Position numbers and translations under genes: made by a program. A DNA stretch of 64,000 bases from Parapristionchus giblindavisi (Eukaryota > Nematoda > Chromadorea > Rhabditida > Diplogasteridae), in contig CALSFV010000001.1 in the NCBI GenBank assembly GCA_943737045.1, positions 1,082,001 to 1,146,000 of the forward strand, in the 5' to 3' direction. Of the stretch, positions 53,958 through 64,000 are shown one piece after another (positions within the stretch are counted from its first letter, which is position 1; the number at the start of each line of letters is the position of its first letter). The notes below the pieces were generated by a model. That model was not told the DNA's origin, made no database searches, and saw nothing but the letters and a program-made list of their open reading frames with translations.

Positions 53958-56528
53958 AGGAATTACCCGAGCTAATTTGTTTTTTTTTCTCTCGCTTTAT
54001 TTGTCTACGAGAGAGCGTTGCCAGAGCGTACTTTCGAAATAGCTGGGGATATTGCCTTCAAGGACATGCTAATATTTAATGATAAAAATAGAAATATTTT
54101 TTGTCTGTTTTTGTTTGATGAGACCCAAGATCTCCTTTTCTCACACTCCAGATTAAGTGATTTCACTCCTTAGCTGATCTTGATGAAGACTGTTAAATTG
54201 TAAACTGTTTAAAATTATTTAAATTTTAAATTTTAAATTAAAAAAAAAAACAATAAAACTTACAGGCTGCCTCGAGTGGTCGTCTCTCCTTTCCCCATTG
54301 GAAGAAGCATCAGAGCGTAGTGAAGCAGTATCTCCACGGACTATTGACCGTTGGTTTATTATTATTATTATTATTATTATTTTTTTTAAATATCGATTTT
54401 TACAATTAAAAAGATCTTTGTTTACTCCCTGTAATCAGTTGTCCGTGGCTTTCATGTTTCACAATTTTCATATTTCTGCTTGTTATTTAGATAGTAATGA
54501 TTCTTTAGCAGCCTCATGAATATTATCGATTAAAAAATATGATTAGCATTATCGATTTTTTAAAGATTATTAATATTATCGATTTTGCAGTTCCTGAACG
54601 AGATCCAATCACCGTCGGTCATCGTGTCAACCGTGAAGTCCATCTCCTCCCTCACCACCCTCTATGCCCAATTTCCCAAGCTGTGTAGGCTCCTGGTCAA
54701 GGTACGAGTATTGTTGCATTATTATTATGGCCAGATGTTGTTTCCTATTATCGCCCCCCTCTCAGCTTTCTCTCCACACGCTACATTCTATCAGTACAGA
54801 TTGTTGGATTTTCTCCTATCCTCGGAAATATAGAGTTTGTCTGCATGCATCATCCTATCATCAACTAGACAACGAATTCCTGAAGCTTGTTTTGATCGTG
54901 AAACAAGAAATTGCCGGGTCTCTTGTTGCTCCTTTTTAGTTTTTGATTTATTGTAACAAGTTGTGACGGGAAAGTGTTGTGATGTGTCTATCTATTATCA
55001 AATGTCAAAAACCAGTAATTTAAAATAAAAATCAATAAATCGATTTCTTTCAGGCCCTGACCCGTTTGTGGACACGGAAGATGCTGGAGTGCCGCTGCGT
55101 CGCGTACTTTGCCATGAATGCGCTGGTGAAGGCGAGTCCCGATAACTTTGCCGTGCTATACAAGGTATAATGTACTGTGTTTTCGCGTTTAGCTCATATA
55201 CGACCACTTTTTTTCTATTCAGAGCTGCTTTTTTCAAGCATAAATAAAAGATAATATATATTATATTATATTTTATCTACATGCACACGCATGCAACGAC
55301 ACATGAAAATTATATGAACAAAAATAAATAGGTGATGATATTGACTTCGCTATCTAGAAGAAAGAAATAAATGAGATACGTATTCTGATCTGCACATTGT
55401 TAGCGAATTTCTGCTAACAATAAATCCTTTTTGACTCACATTTTGGTAATCACATTAATTCTTTTTTTGACTCACATTTTGGTAATTATTCCTCGGCAGG
55501 CCTTACAGTAGGTCTACACTATCAATAGGGATTGTTCGAAAACTTCCATTTAGATTCATCTTCTGCGCTTTACTTTCTCAAAATATGTGAATCTTTTCCA
55601 AAACTATACATTTCCAATCATTTTTGCCACTGAAAAATCAATGATTCACGAAACGAATTTTCCGAATTTTTTATCGGGAAATCGGGAAATACATTTTCCC
55701 GAAAAAGTCCGGGAAAGGCCGGGAAATTTTTCACACCCCTGACCGCGACCCATCTTTGATCTTTGAACTTTGGTCTTTGATCTTTGATCTCTCGAGAAAC
55801 TTGCACTGTTTAGTACGCCTTCGTCTACATTCGTCAGACTGCCATCCACATTCGCAACGCAGTCATCTCGAACAAGCGAAAGGTTGGTTGTTTTGCATAG
55901 TGGCATATCGGTGCTAAACACAGTAAGTCCTGATCTGATGGCTTTTGACGGAACGGAATATTTGCAGGACCTCGTGCAATCTGTGTACAACTGGCAGCTG
56001 ATGCAGTGTCTGTACATGTGGACTCGAGTCATATCTCATGTCAGTGATCTTTGATCTTTGATCTTTGATCACGATAGACAGACTGAATTTTTGATTGTGA
56101 TTTATTGAATTTATTAATTAATTTATTACCCAGATAAGGTCGATTATCCTGATTGTTTATTTGATTTTTGATCGATTCCCCCTTTCTAGGCTCACACAGC
56201 GCACGACACCGAGGCCCTGCGAGAGCTGGCCTATCACCTCATCCAGATCATCCACTCCACACTCAGGTATTTGGGTTTATTTTTGCTGTGTTAGTTGTAT
56301 ATACTTAAGCTTATAATGTCGGCATTGCTCTCATCTATGTTTTTCAGTGTATAGCTTTTGTGTAGCGCGCGAAAACCGCTAGTCGAAAATGGCCGGCGGA
56401 CTTTGGCTACTAAAACTGGATTAAAAGTGGTTCGAAGAGAGACATCAATAATCAATAAAAGAGCGATGTACGATAGATCGATATAGTTCTTCTCAAATCA
56501 ATCGATATTCTCTATTTGTCTATCTATC

Positions 56529-56702
56529 CATACGTGGGCACCACTGCCGCTAGCGGCAAAACACCCCCAGATTTTTGGCACCCGACCCGCCCCGCGATTT
56601 TCCAAAAAAATCACTCAAAATGACGTATAAATCATTTTCTTCATTTTTTTTGCTTCCGGCACCCCGATTTTCATTTCCAGCGGAAATTCCCGCCCAAGTA
56701 TG
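56529..56702. mobile_element. hAT-like MITE, 174 bp, in copy 2 only
   Basis: Begins CATACGTGGGCACC, ends GCCCAAGTATG, flanked by the 8-bp duplication TATCTATC (56521-56528 and 56703-56710). Copy 1 has the unfilled site near 48654-48664 (TATCTATCTATCCCTC), so the element inserted after the gene duplication. Confidence 0.9.
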
Positions 56703-59700
56703 TATCTATCCATCCCTCGTCCTTACAGACTCTTTCCCTCTCAACGTTATCTGCCCCTTCGTGCACACTGCGTCGAACTCCTGCTACAGCTGCAGGCCAG
56801 TTGCGACTGCTTCGTGCCTACGCTCGCTCTCTCCACTGAGGTTTCGTACTTTGATCTTTGATCTTTGATCTGTAATTCTTCAGCTCATGTCTGAGACTGT
56901 GGCATTGCTTCGTAGTAAGCCGCGCGAAGTGAAGATTTCCAGTCAGTCGCCTGATCTGGCGTCCATGCTCAAGACTACTTCTCAACAGGTTTGGTGTAGT
57001 TTGATCTTTGATCTTTCGCTGATCTTTGATCTTTTAGCTCGATTCCCCACAGTGGCGCAAATCGATGGTCGACGAGGTCTTCCGGTAAGTCCTGCTTTAG
57101 GGTAGATTGTTTGATTATTGGTTTCACCTTTTTTTATTATTGTCCTGCGGGTAGCATGTTTCACTTATAATTATTTGTTCTGTGTTGGAGAAACACTTTG
57201 ATCCAAAAATGATTCTTGCCAGTAGAAAACATTATGCTAATGTAGCATTGTGCAACATTTACTGATGACTACTTTAGATTTATTGATGCCCAATTATTGA
57301 ATTATTGATTTATTGATGCCCAATTATTGAATTATTGATTTATTGATGCCCAATTCCATGAGTGCATTTTTATTGTTTATTATGATCAATTTCTATTTTA
57401 TTTTCAGTCTGCTCGTTCAATCCGCTCACGTCATCGCCACCCAGCCTTCCTTCCCCGACGTCGTCCTCCCACTCGTTCACAGGGTACGGTAGTTGTGTGT
57501 GTGTGGTGCGCATGGTGCGCCTAACCCAGTCGACGTTTACAACTTTACACCTTACACCGCTATTTGCAGTTGCGTGGTCTGATCAAAGGCTGCCGCCATC
57601 CGGAAACGTCGACGCAGCTGAAGAATCTATGTGACAAGCTGAAGGTGTGTTTAAATAAATATTGAAAATTCAAATTTGGCGCTAATTTTTGAATTTGAAA
57701 ATATTATAATGCTCTTTTGAGGAGCACTCGGACTGGGTGAGAATCAAGCTGAGCAATCGACACATTGACATCACTGATGAATTGAATATTGTGAGTATTG
57801 AGTTTATTTTTATTGTATGACCATTGATTTGCTTTAAAGCTATGTTATCAAAACGAAAAGTGTGACAGAAAAGTACCAGGAGTTGTTGCAAGTAATGATG
57901 TGGTGGTAACATCCTGGAAAAGTAGATGGATAATTGAAAAGTAGTGTTAAATTTTTGTTTTACGAAAGCCCGTTGTAAGAGTTTGTCAATTACGAAGCTA
58001 TGCTGGTTTTTCAATTACTTCTACAGTCGCAAAATGTACACTACTTTTCACTTTTTCATCAAGATTTTGACACTACATCAGTTCAATTATTATTAATAAT
58101 TAATTATCTGCAGACTAAATTGCTTTATATCTATGCTATCTAAGCTAAAAGTGAGACAGAAAAGCACCAGGTGTTGTTGCAATTATTTAACTCAACGAAT
58201 ACAAAATACAAATGATAATTGAAGGCAAATGTTAGTCAATTGCTTCCCTCATAGCTTCTGTTAGTTAATTGAATATTGCGCGTATCTATTTAATTTCTAC
58301 CGTACTATATTTTTGGCTGACAAAAATATCGCCTAAATGAAAAAAAATGAAATTTTGTGGAGCGAAATCACCGTGTGCCACAGTGATCGCTTGCAACAAC
58401 ACTGATGACACATGCGCCTCTTTATTACGTAAATCACCTAATTGTTAATATATTACCTAATGAATGGACTAATTAAATAAATAAATAATTAATTAATTGT
58501 TAATCTATTCCAGATTGGTCTCCGTTCAACCCTCCGTGATCACTCCTCTCCCCTGGCCTCCTTCCATCAACAATGGGTGCGCTACTGGAAGATGCAGGAG
58601 CGACTGCTCACCAAGGTATACGGTAGTTTTATAAGGATTACGGTAACTTGGGTTACTGTACCATCGATCTTAGAATGGTATCGCTGATTGTAAATTTATT
58701 AGGGTAGTTTGAATGATTATTGTAGCTTGGGTTACTGTATTATCCATTTTAGAACGGTTTCATTGATTGTTAATCTATTATGGTACTTTGAACGATTAAT
58801 GATCGATTAATGTCTTTTTTTCTGTAATATACGGTATGTGTTGGGAAAGTATTGATCTGTTTGAGCATGGTATACTGTGGCAGTATTGATTGATTTGATG
58901 TGTGTTTTCAGTCTGACCCAAAACCAGAGAAGAAGAAGGAGGAACCGAAGAAGAAGACGAAGAAGACTGAGGCAAAGGCAGCGAAGAAGTCAAAGAAGGA
59001 TGAGGATGAGGAGGATGAGGTATGATTTAGAGGACTTTACTTATTATAAGCAGTTTGAGATGGCTCTTTAGGGTGTAGTAGGGTCAGTGATGCGCGAAAT
59101 CAACAGCTTTCCAATGGTTTAAAAATGTGTCGACTCTGTAAACTCTTCACCGTCCAGCATTGAGAACAAAGAAATGATATCTTTACCGTAACCGCAAGAG
59201 CTGTGGCCGTGTAAAATGAATCGATTATTGATTTCTCTTTGATAACATTGATTTTATAACAGGACGAGGAAGTGAAATCGGCAGAGAAGTTGAAGAAGAA
59301 GAAGAAGAAGTACGTCTTTGATGCTCGAGTCAAGGCAGACGCTACTATCCCTGATCAAGTGGGCGAATTGGCATCATGGTCGGATGAAGATTAGATGATG
59401 AGGCGAAGACCAGACGGGTTTGGTCAGACTCCGCCCACCGTGCTCATTTATTGATTGTTATGCTAATTCGTGTTATTGTTTGCTCGTGATTTGTTTTTTT
59501 TAATTGTTGACTGTTGGTAATTTACATGAAGCTTTTACTATTACTATGTATTGTTACTGTGTGACACAATTACAGTAATAATAATAACAATAATAATAAC
59601 AACAACAATAATAATTTTATCTGACCTCAAGTATCTTCAGTTGGGAAAATTTCTTCATCTGCTATTTTATTTATGGCTTATTCAGATAAAACACTAACAT

Positions 59701-59708
59701 GTCTAAGG

Positions 59709-59804
59709 TGGTGTTACATTTTTCAAAACGTGCGCACGCCGTAACCTCTCCGCCGCGTCTCCGTCGTTACGGCGTGCGCGTTTCGGAAAATGTAACACCA
59801 CCTA
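59709..59804. mobile_element. palindromic MITE, copy in the flank of NOC2 copy 2
   Basis: Same as 51504-51597, with one or two substitutions, and fully symmetric ends GGTGGTGTTACA. Confidence 0.8.
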
Positions 59805-60226
59805 ACAGAAACTCCAACAGTGGAGAGAATTCACATTTTTTCTCTCGATATTTTTGAAAGGGTGAATTATCTCCGGTAATTTTTCTCTCGTGGCGTTCTC
59901 CCTCTTCCTACGCCGTGGAGTTCGACACTGTTTCGAAATTAATTTCAAAGCTTGATTTGCTAATTCATTTAATCTAGAAAGGCCCGCTATCTAGAAAGGT
60001 ACTGGGCACTGATAAATGGCGTGTTTATTTCTCGTTTATCTGATAATATATTGAAGTTAGTGTATGTGCAACGAACGTTGATTCGCGCTGGTTTTTTTTT
60101 CGCTCTGGTTTTCTTCTTCAGATAACAATATTCTATTTCAAGCTTGTTTCCAAATAGAACTAGTTACAATTCTTTCTGCCCAAATGTAATTTTTTTCTAA
60201 TATAGCTAACATATTGAAATTGCGAT

Positions 60227-60437
60227 GTTGTCATCGGAAGAAGCGCCCGCTGCATCTAATCCAGTTTGGTTTAAAGGAATTCCCCGAGCTAATTTGTTTG
60301 TTTTTTTCTCTCGCTTTATTTGTCTACGAGAGAGCGTTGCCAGAGCGGAGTTTCAAAATAGCTGGGGATGTTGCCTTCAAGGACATGTTAATGTTTAATG
60401 ATAAAAATAGAAATATTTTTGTCTGTTTTTGTTTAAC
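60227..60437 (+). repeat. duplication joint repeat (3' flank of copy 2 / intron 6 of copy 3)
   Basis: Starts as the 3' flank of copy 2 and leaves as intron 6 sequence leading into copy 3 exon 7: the exact product expected of crossing-over between the flank repeat and the intron 6 repeat. Confidence 0.8.
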
Positions 60438-60621
60438 GAGACCCAAGATCTCCTTTTCTCACACTCCTTAGCTGATCTTGATGAAGACTGTTAAATTGTA
60501 AACTGTTTAAAGTTAATTAAATTTTAAATTAAAAAAAAAACAATAAAACTTGCAGGCAGCCTCGATGGAAGAAGCATCAGAGCGTAGTGAAGCAGTACCT
60601 CCACGGAATATTGACTGTTGG

Positions 60622-60669
<48 letters not shown>

Positions 60670-60699
<30 letters not shown>

Positions 60700-61200
60700 T
60701 TTAAATTTCGATTTTTACAATTAAAAAGATCGTTGTTTACTCCCTGTAATCAGTTGACCGTGGCTTTCATGTTTCACACTTTTCATATTTCTGCTTGTAA
60801 TGTGGTGTTAATTTCTTGTAAATGGAATTGGAAATTGTAAAAAGGGTGTTAATTTTGTCCACTTGTAAATAGCATTGTAAAAAGCAAATATCTCGGTTCT
60901 CTGACCAGTTAGAGACTTTTTTTTCGTGGTTTCTAACCTAAAAACCAAGTTTCAAGTCTCTAACTGGTCAGAGAACCGAGATATTTGCTTTTTACAATGC
61001 AATTTACAGGTGAACAAAATTAACACCCTTTTTACAATTTCCAATTCCATTTACAAGAAATTAACACCACATTACAAGCAGAAATATGAAAAGTGTGAAA
61101 CATGAAAGCCACGGTCAACTGATTACAGGGAGTAAACAACGATCTTTTTAATTGTAAAAATCGAAATTTAAAAATAATAATAATAATAATAATAATAATA
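60670..61200. repeat. large inverted repeat including NOC2 intron 7 sequence
   Basis: About 247-bp arms centred near 60936. The inner part (about 60800-61072, ends GTGGTGTTAATTTC) looks like a MITE with slightly diverged arms. The outer part, including AATCAGTTGACCGTGGCTTTC and the ATT tract, is a flipped copy of intron 7 of NOC2. The outer arms are nearly perfect. Confidence 0.85.
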
Positions 61201-62053
61201 AACACCACATTATTCAGATCGTAATGATAATATATCATAATATGTCAATTAGTTCTCGTTAAAGGGACTGTGCAACGAAAAAATGACCTGTACTTATTTT
61301 ATTCTATTTGATTCGCTGAAAAATATCATTTTCATAAAAAAAATCAATAATCGATCGCTAAGCAGAAAAAAAATAACAAAAAATGAAAATTCGCTAAACG
61401 CAGTAAACTCGCCTGAGACTTTCCCTAAACACCACGCACCACAGACCTAGATTCTATTGATTGATTTAGCCAAAAAATGGTTGGCCATTTTATTTTAATT
61501 CATTTATTTTCTTTTGATTCGTTTTTTTCTTTTTATTTTTTTCCTTTTGCATTGATTGTAACACGGAAAATGACGATTCTGGACAACATTATCCTTCGGA
61601 TAGTGGTATACTTTACATTTATGCTACTTTTATCAACACTGGACAACGTTTTTACTTGTGACACAAGTATTCACAAAATTACACTATCCTCATAGATGCA
61701 AGTCTTTATTTGTGTGTGTATGTCATTTATTCATTCCTTTCAATCATATAGATTGTATTCAACCATAATTTACGTAAACATTTATATAATATTTATCAAA
61801 TTGAATAGATATATTCATCCTTTAATCTTCCTCCTTATTGTTAGATGATGCCGTTGTAATCTGTAAACAGATAAACAATTAATATAAACGTTAGCTTATA
61901 ATATCACACACAATCACCTCTCAAGTAATACCTCACAACAAAGACAGAAATAAAGACTACAGCTCAGGTGTTTGATTCCATGCATGATCATGGATACAAG
62001 TAAAATCGTGCATCTGTATCATAGGCGGCGGATGTTCCATGATCATGTGCGAA
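61201..62053. other. mostly unannotated, with one possible 3' terminal exon
   Basis: AT-rich; no complete gene. On the minus strand TTTACAG at about 61868 is followed by a short open stretch ending in TAA or TGA, which could be the last exon of the weak gene candidate listed at 61840-62931. Confidence 0.35.
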
Positions 62054-62931
62054 CACTCACAGAAAAAACCCTAGCTCATGTACCCCTGTGCACCAAACAC
62101 TAAACGGTTAGGGTTTGAAGCACTTGTATTTAAGGGTTTTAAAGCCCTATCTTGAGAACCCTTAAATGCAAGTGTTTCAAACCCTAACCGTTAAGTGTTT
62201 GGTGCACAGGGGTACATGAGCTAGGGTTTATTTCTGTCAGTGAACTTACCATGATCCTGCATAGAATCTCAGAATTCATTCATAATTACGGATAATCTAT
62301 GCATGATTTGAGCATGTTCCATGGATGAACATGGCATTAATTGCACAAATTATCTGTAATGATGCATAGATTCAAACACCTGAGAGAGTGCGATCAGGGG
62401 GAACCTAAGACTAAAAGGATAGTCAAACGAAATATCGAATCGCATAGAATATATCACGATAACGAGCATAAGTTGTTTCGTAGAGTGAACAAGTAAACCA
62501 TAAACAGTTAATAAATAAAAGCTTGAAATGTACCTGTAGTAGTTTCCTTCTTGGATGCAGCCTGAACATCAAGTAGTCGTCAACGTTGTACTCGAACTCT
62601 GTACGTAACATTATTATTTAAGAAAAATATCAATGAAAGCAAGTGGCAATGTTAATTAAACGCTTACAAGTTCTTGCACTCATGAGTTACATTTTTGTCA
62701 ACGTGTAACACGCTTAAATCTTGCGTTATTGATAGACTGCTGCTTAGTGAACACAATATCAGTCACATGACTCTAATAATAGCCTAATACTACTGATATT
62801 CACTTATTAAACAACAACAGTAACTGCTGTTATACATCATTCAGATAAATTGCAAGAGTCCTACCTTTTTATTCTTTCCTCCTCCATCCAGTACTCCAGA
62901 AGTTGGACCGATCAAAGGGTGGCATATTAAC
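61840..62931 (-). CDS. possible 3' exons of an unrecognised minus-strand gene
   Basis: Three splice-bounded open blocks on the minus strand: about 62931-62865 (after TTTATAG; LICHPLIGPTSGVLDGGGK, then NKK, then GTAGGA), about 62557-62530 (after GTTCAG; AASKKETTT, then GTACAT) and about 61862-61843 (after TTTACAG, short, to a stop). Phases can be joined, and the Lys/Ser/Thr-rich end resembles a protein tail. Upstream exons are not found before the window edge, and no family is recognised. Chance splice-like signals in AT-rich DNA are a real alternative. Confidence 0.2.
62054..62242. mobile_element. palindromic MITE, 189 bp, CACTCACAGAAA ends
   Basis: Nearly perfect palindrome: CACTCACAGAAA, then ACCCTAGCTCATGTACCCC, with a loop near 62143. 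The right end carries a few changes (CTGTCAGTG). The terminal nine bases are shared with the TA-flanked element at 15286-15581. Confidence 0.85.
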
Positions 62932-63530
62932 TATAAACAGAATCATGAATTGACCAAAAATGAAAGTAAATGCGTATATAGTTATGGAAAACTCAGGTAA
63001 TTCGATCAAAGCTTGACGAACTTAACTTAAGTTCGTCAAACTCTTTGCAAGTAAATGGACTTATTCTAGTGAATATAGACGAGTAGGCGTCTCAACACTC
63101 ATTCTCTAGTCAGGGGTTAACGATTAGAAATAAAAATAGCGACAAAAAACAAAGTAATAAAAGCAAAACAACGATGACAGTAAAAACGTAACTCAGAGCA
63201 AGATCTTACAGCGCAAAATGTGCGCTGCAAAATCTTTCAAGCCAATCAATTCACTAAACCGTATGACTTTTTCGTCCAAGGCGGGTTTCCGTTGTTTATC
63301 TTATCACGAAATGATTTTATTTATTTGAATTGAAAAATAAAATATTTAGAGTACATTATTTCTTTTCATATTTCGTCAAGACTGGCCTTGGGTCAATATA
63401 AATCGAAAACAATAAAGAAAAAAAATAGTAAAAATATTCGTCAGATCGTTTTATACTTCCTTTAATATTATCGATTGAAAAATATGATTAGCATTATCGA
63501 TTTTTAAGGGATATTAATATTATCGATTTT
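62243..63530. other. no complete gene recognised
   Basis: Besides the weak exon candidates listed separately, AT-rich sequence without recognised domains. NOC2 intron 7 sequence resumes near 63460. Confidence 0.4.
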
Positions 63531-63830
63531 GCAGTTCCTGAACGAGATCCAATCACCATCAGTGATCGTGTCAACGGTGAAGTCCATCTCTTCCCTCTCC
63601 ACCCTCTATGCCCAATTTCCCCCAAGCTGTGTAGGCTCCTGGTCAAGGTACGAGTATTGTTACAGTAGCGCCGGAAAGTCAGTGCCAACTTTTTGTTTTT
63701 GTTATATTTAGTGAACCAAGCGTGCTATGGTAAAACATCTAGGTTCTCCTAGCGCGAAAGTTGACTACGGTATATCTGGGTGCTCGCTTCTGACTAGACC
63801 TATCATCGAGTTTTACGATTCGCGAGACAT

Positions 63831-63903
63831 GCCGATATGGCTTAGTGGATAGAGCTTTTGTGTATCTATCCGAACCTCGTAGGTTCGAATCCCGCCCAGT
63901 GCA
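63831..63903 (+). repeat. tRNA-derived sequence, probable SINE head
   Basis: Box A GGCTTAGTGGATAGAGC with a pairing D stem (GCTT/GAGC) and box B GGTTCGAATCC are well formed, but the acceptor strands (GCCGATA and CCAGTGC) do not pair and the anticodon stem is poor. A tRNA-derived pol III promoter rather than a tRNA gene. Confidence 0.6.
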
Positions 63904-64000
63904 AATCAACTTTGCCGATTTTTCGTAATGCAAGAGCCTTCAAGTCAAAGTTAAATGTAGGGGGATAGGGATTTCTCTTCATTGAACCGCCGTGAGAAAG

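Larger units (their letters stand above)
53172..59394 (+). pseudogene. NOC2 tandem copy 2, lacking exons 1-5 and exon 10
   Basis: Exon equivalents: 53172-53252, 54266-54349, 54591-54701, 55054-55164, 55814-55882, 55968-56039, 56190-56266, 56729-56840, 56884-56988, 57038-57084, 57408-57483, 57570-57644, 57722-57790, 58514-58615, 58912-59019, 59263-59394. They join in frame to 477 codons including the stop, with few amino-acid changes (for example one residue fewer in the acidic tail). Exons 1-5, with the start codon, nuclear basic region and acidic region, are absent, and exon 10 (41 codons, phase 0) is deleted, so the frame survives the loss. All splice sites look usable. It has no promoter of its own that I can see; it could be read only from an upstream start, by read-through, or be a young pseudogene. 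Confidence 0.85.
60556..63647 (+). pseudogene. NOC2 tandem copy 3, two exons only, frameshifted
   Basis: Exon 7 equivalent 60556-60616 has a 23-nt deletion after CTCGA and so is out of frame. Exon 8 equivalent 63535-63647 is preceded by the normal TTTTGCAG but has two extra C residues (TTTCCCCCAAG) and is also frameshifted. Between them about 2.9 kb has been inserted or rearranged, including the large inverted repeat at 60670-61200. The following exon 9 is not found: the sequence after the exon 8 donor diverges within about 15 bp. Nonfunctional. Confidence 0.88.

Noticed and set aside
63831..63903. Functional tRNA gene
   Set aside because: Boxes A and B are good, but the acceptor stem does not pair and the anticodon stem is poor.
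1..64000. CRISPR arrays, bacterial operons, riboswitches
   Set aside because: Repeats here are microsatellites, MITEs and LTRs; gene structure is eukaryotic throughout.

Overview
This is an intron-rich invertebrate nuclear genome segment. Introns end mostly in TTTCAG, TTGCAG or TTTAG. Two housekeeping-type genes each carry an acceptor-like CAG two bases before the ATG, and intron DNA is full of short ATTGATT, TTTGATC and TACGGTA words. Together these look nematode-like, but the species cannot be fixed from the sequence alone. There is no prokaryotic gene organisation.

Layout. (1) 1-12.3 kb is a cluster of BEL/Pao LTR retrotransposon pieces. It holds a minus-strand gag start running off the left edge, an intact 1991-codon gag-pol (2593-8568, minus), a plus-strand gag-like zinc-cluster ORF (8772-9917) with a second partial copy at 1.6-2.3 kb, and several LTRs and primer-binding sites for tRNA-Gly. 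(2) 12.3-21 kb is gene-poor: small inverted-repeat elements, a LINE remnant split by a hairpin element, a two-exon pseudogene and a decayed mariner with recognisable transposase blocks. (3) 21.1-22.7 kb is a broken duplicate of several exons of the next gene. (4) 23644-40581 (minus) is a 33-exon gene of 1114 codons that I reconstructed exon by exon. It has a polyhomeotic-type motif, an FCS-like zinc finger and a C-terminal SAM domain, so it is a Polyhomeotic/PHC homologue. One of its introns holds a 4.7-kb BEL element that carries gag and protease but no polymerase; another holds a hAT-like element nested in a second hAT-like element. (5) 40582-40980 is a 399-bp head-to-head intergenic region. 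(6) 40981-51187 (plus) is a complete 22-exon NOC2/NOC2L gene (741 aa). (7) 51.2-63.7 kb holds two further tandem partial copies of NOC2. Copy 2 starts at exon 6, lacks exon 10 and keeps its reading frame to the stop. Copy 3 starts at exon 7 and is frameshifted.

How it fits together. The two resident genes are functionally unrelated: Polycomb repression and 60S ribosome assembly. The rest records repeated mobile-element insertion and repeat-mediated duplication. A repeat present both in NOC2 intron 6 and in the NOC2 3' flank sits at the duplication joints. The most interesting observation is in the BEL elements: besides the usual site for the 3' end of tRNA-Gly, three element leaders also carry a 13-14-nt match to the anticodon arm of the same tRNA, which suggests a two-part primer contact.
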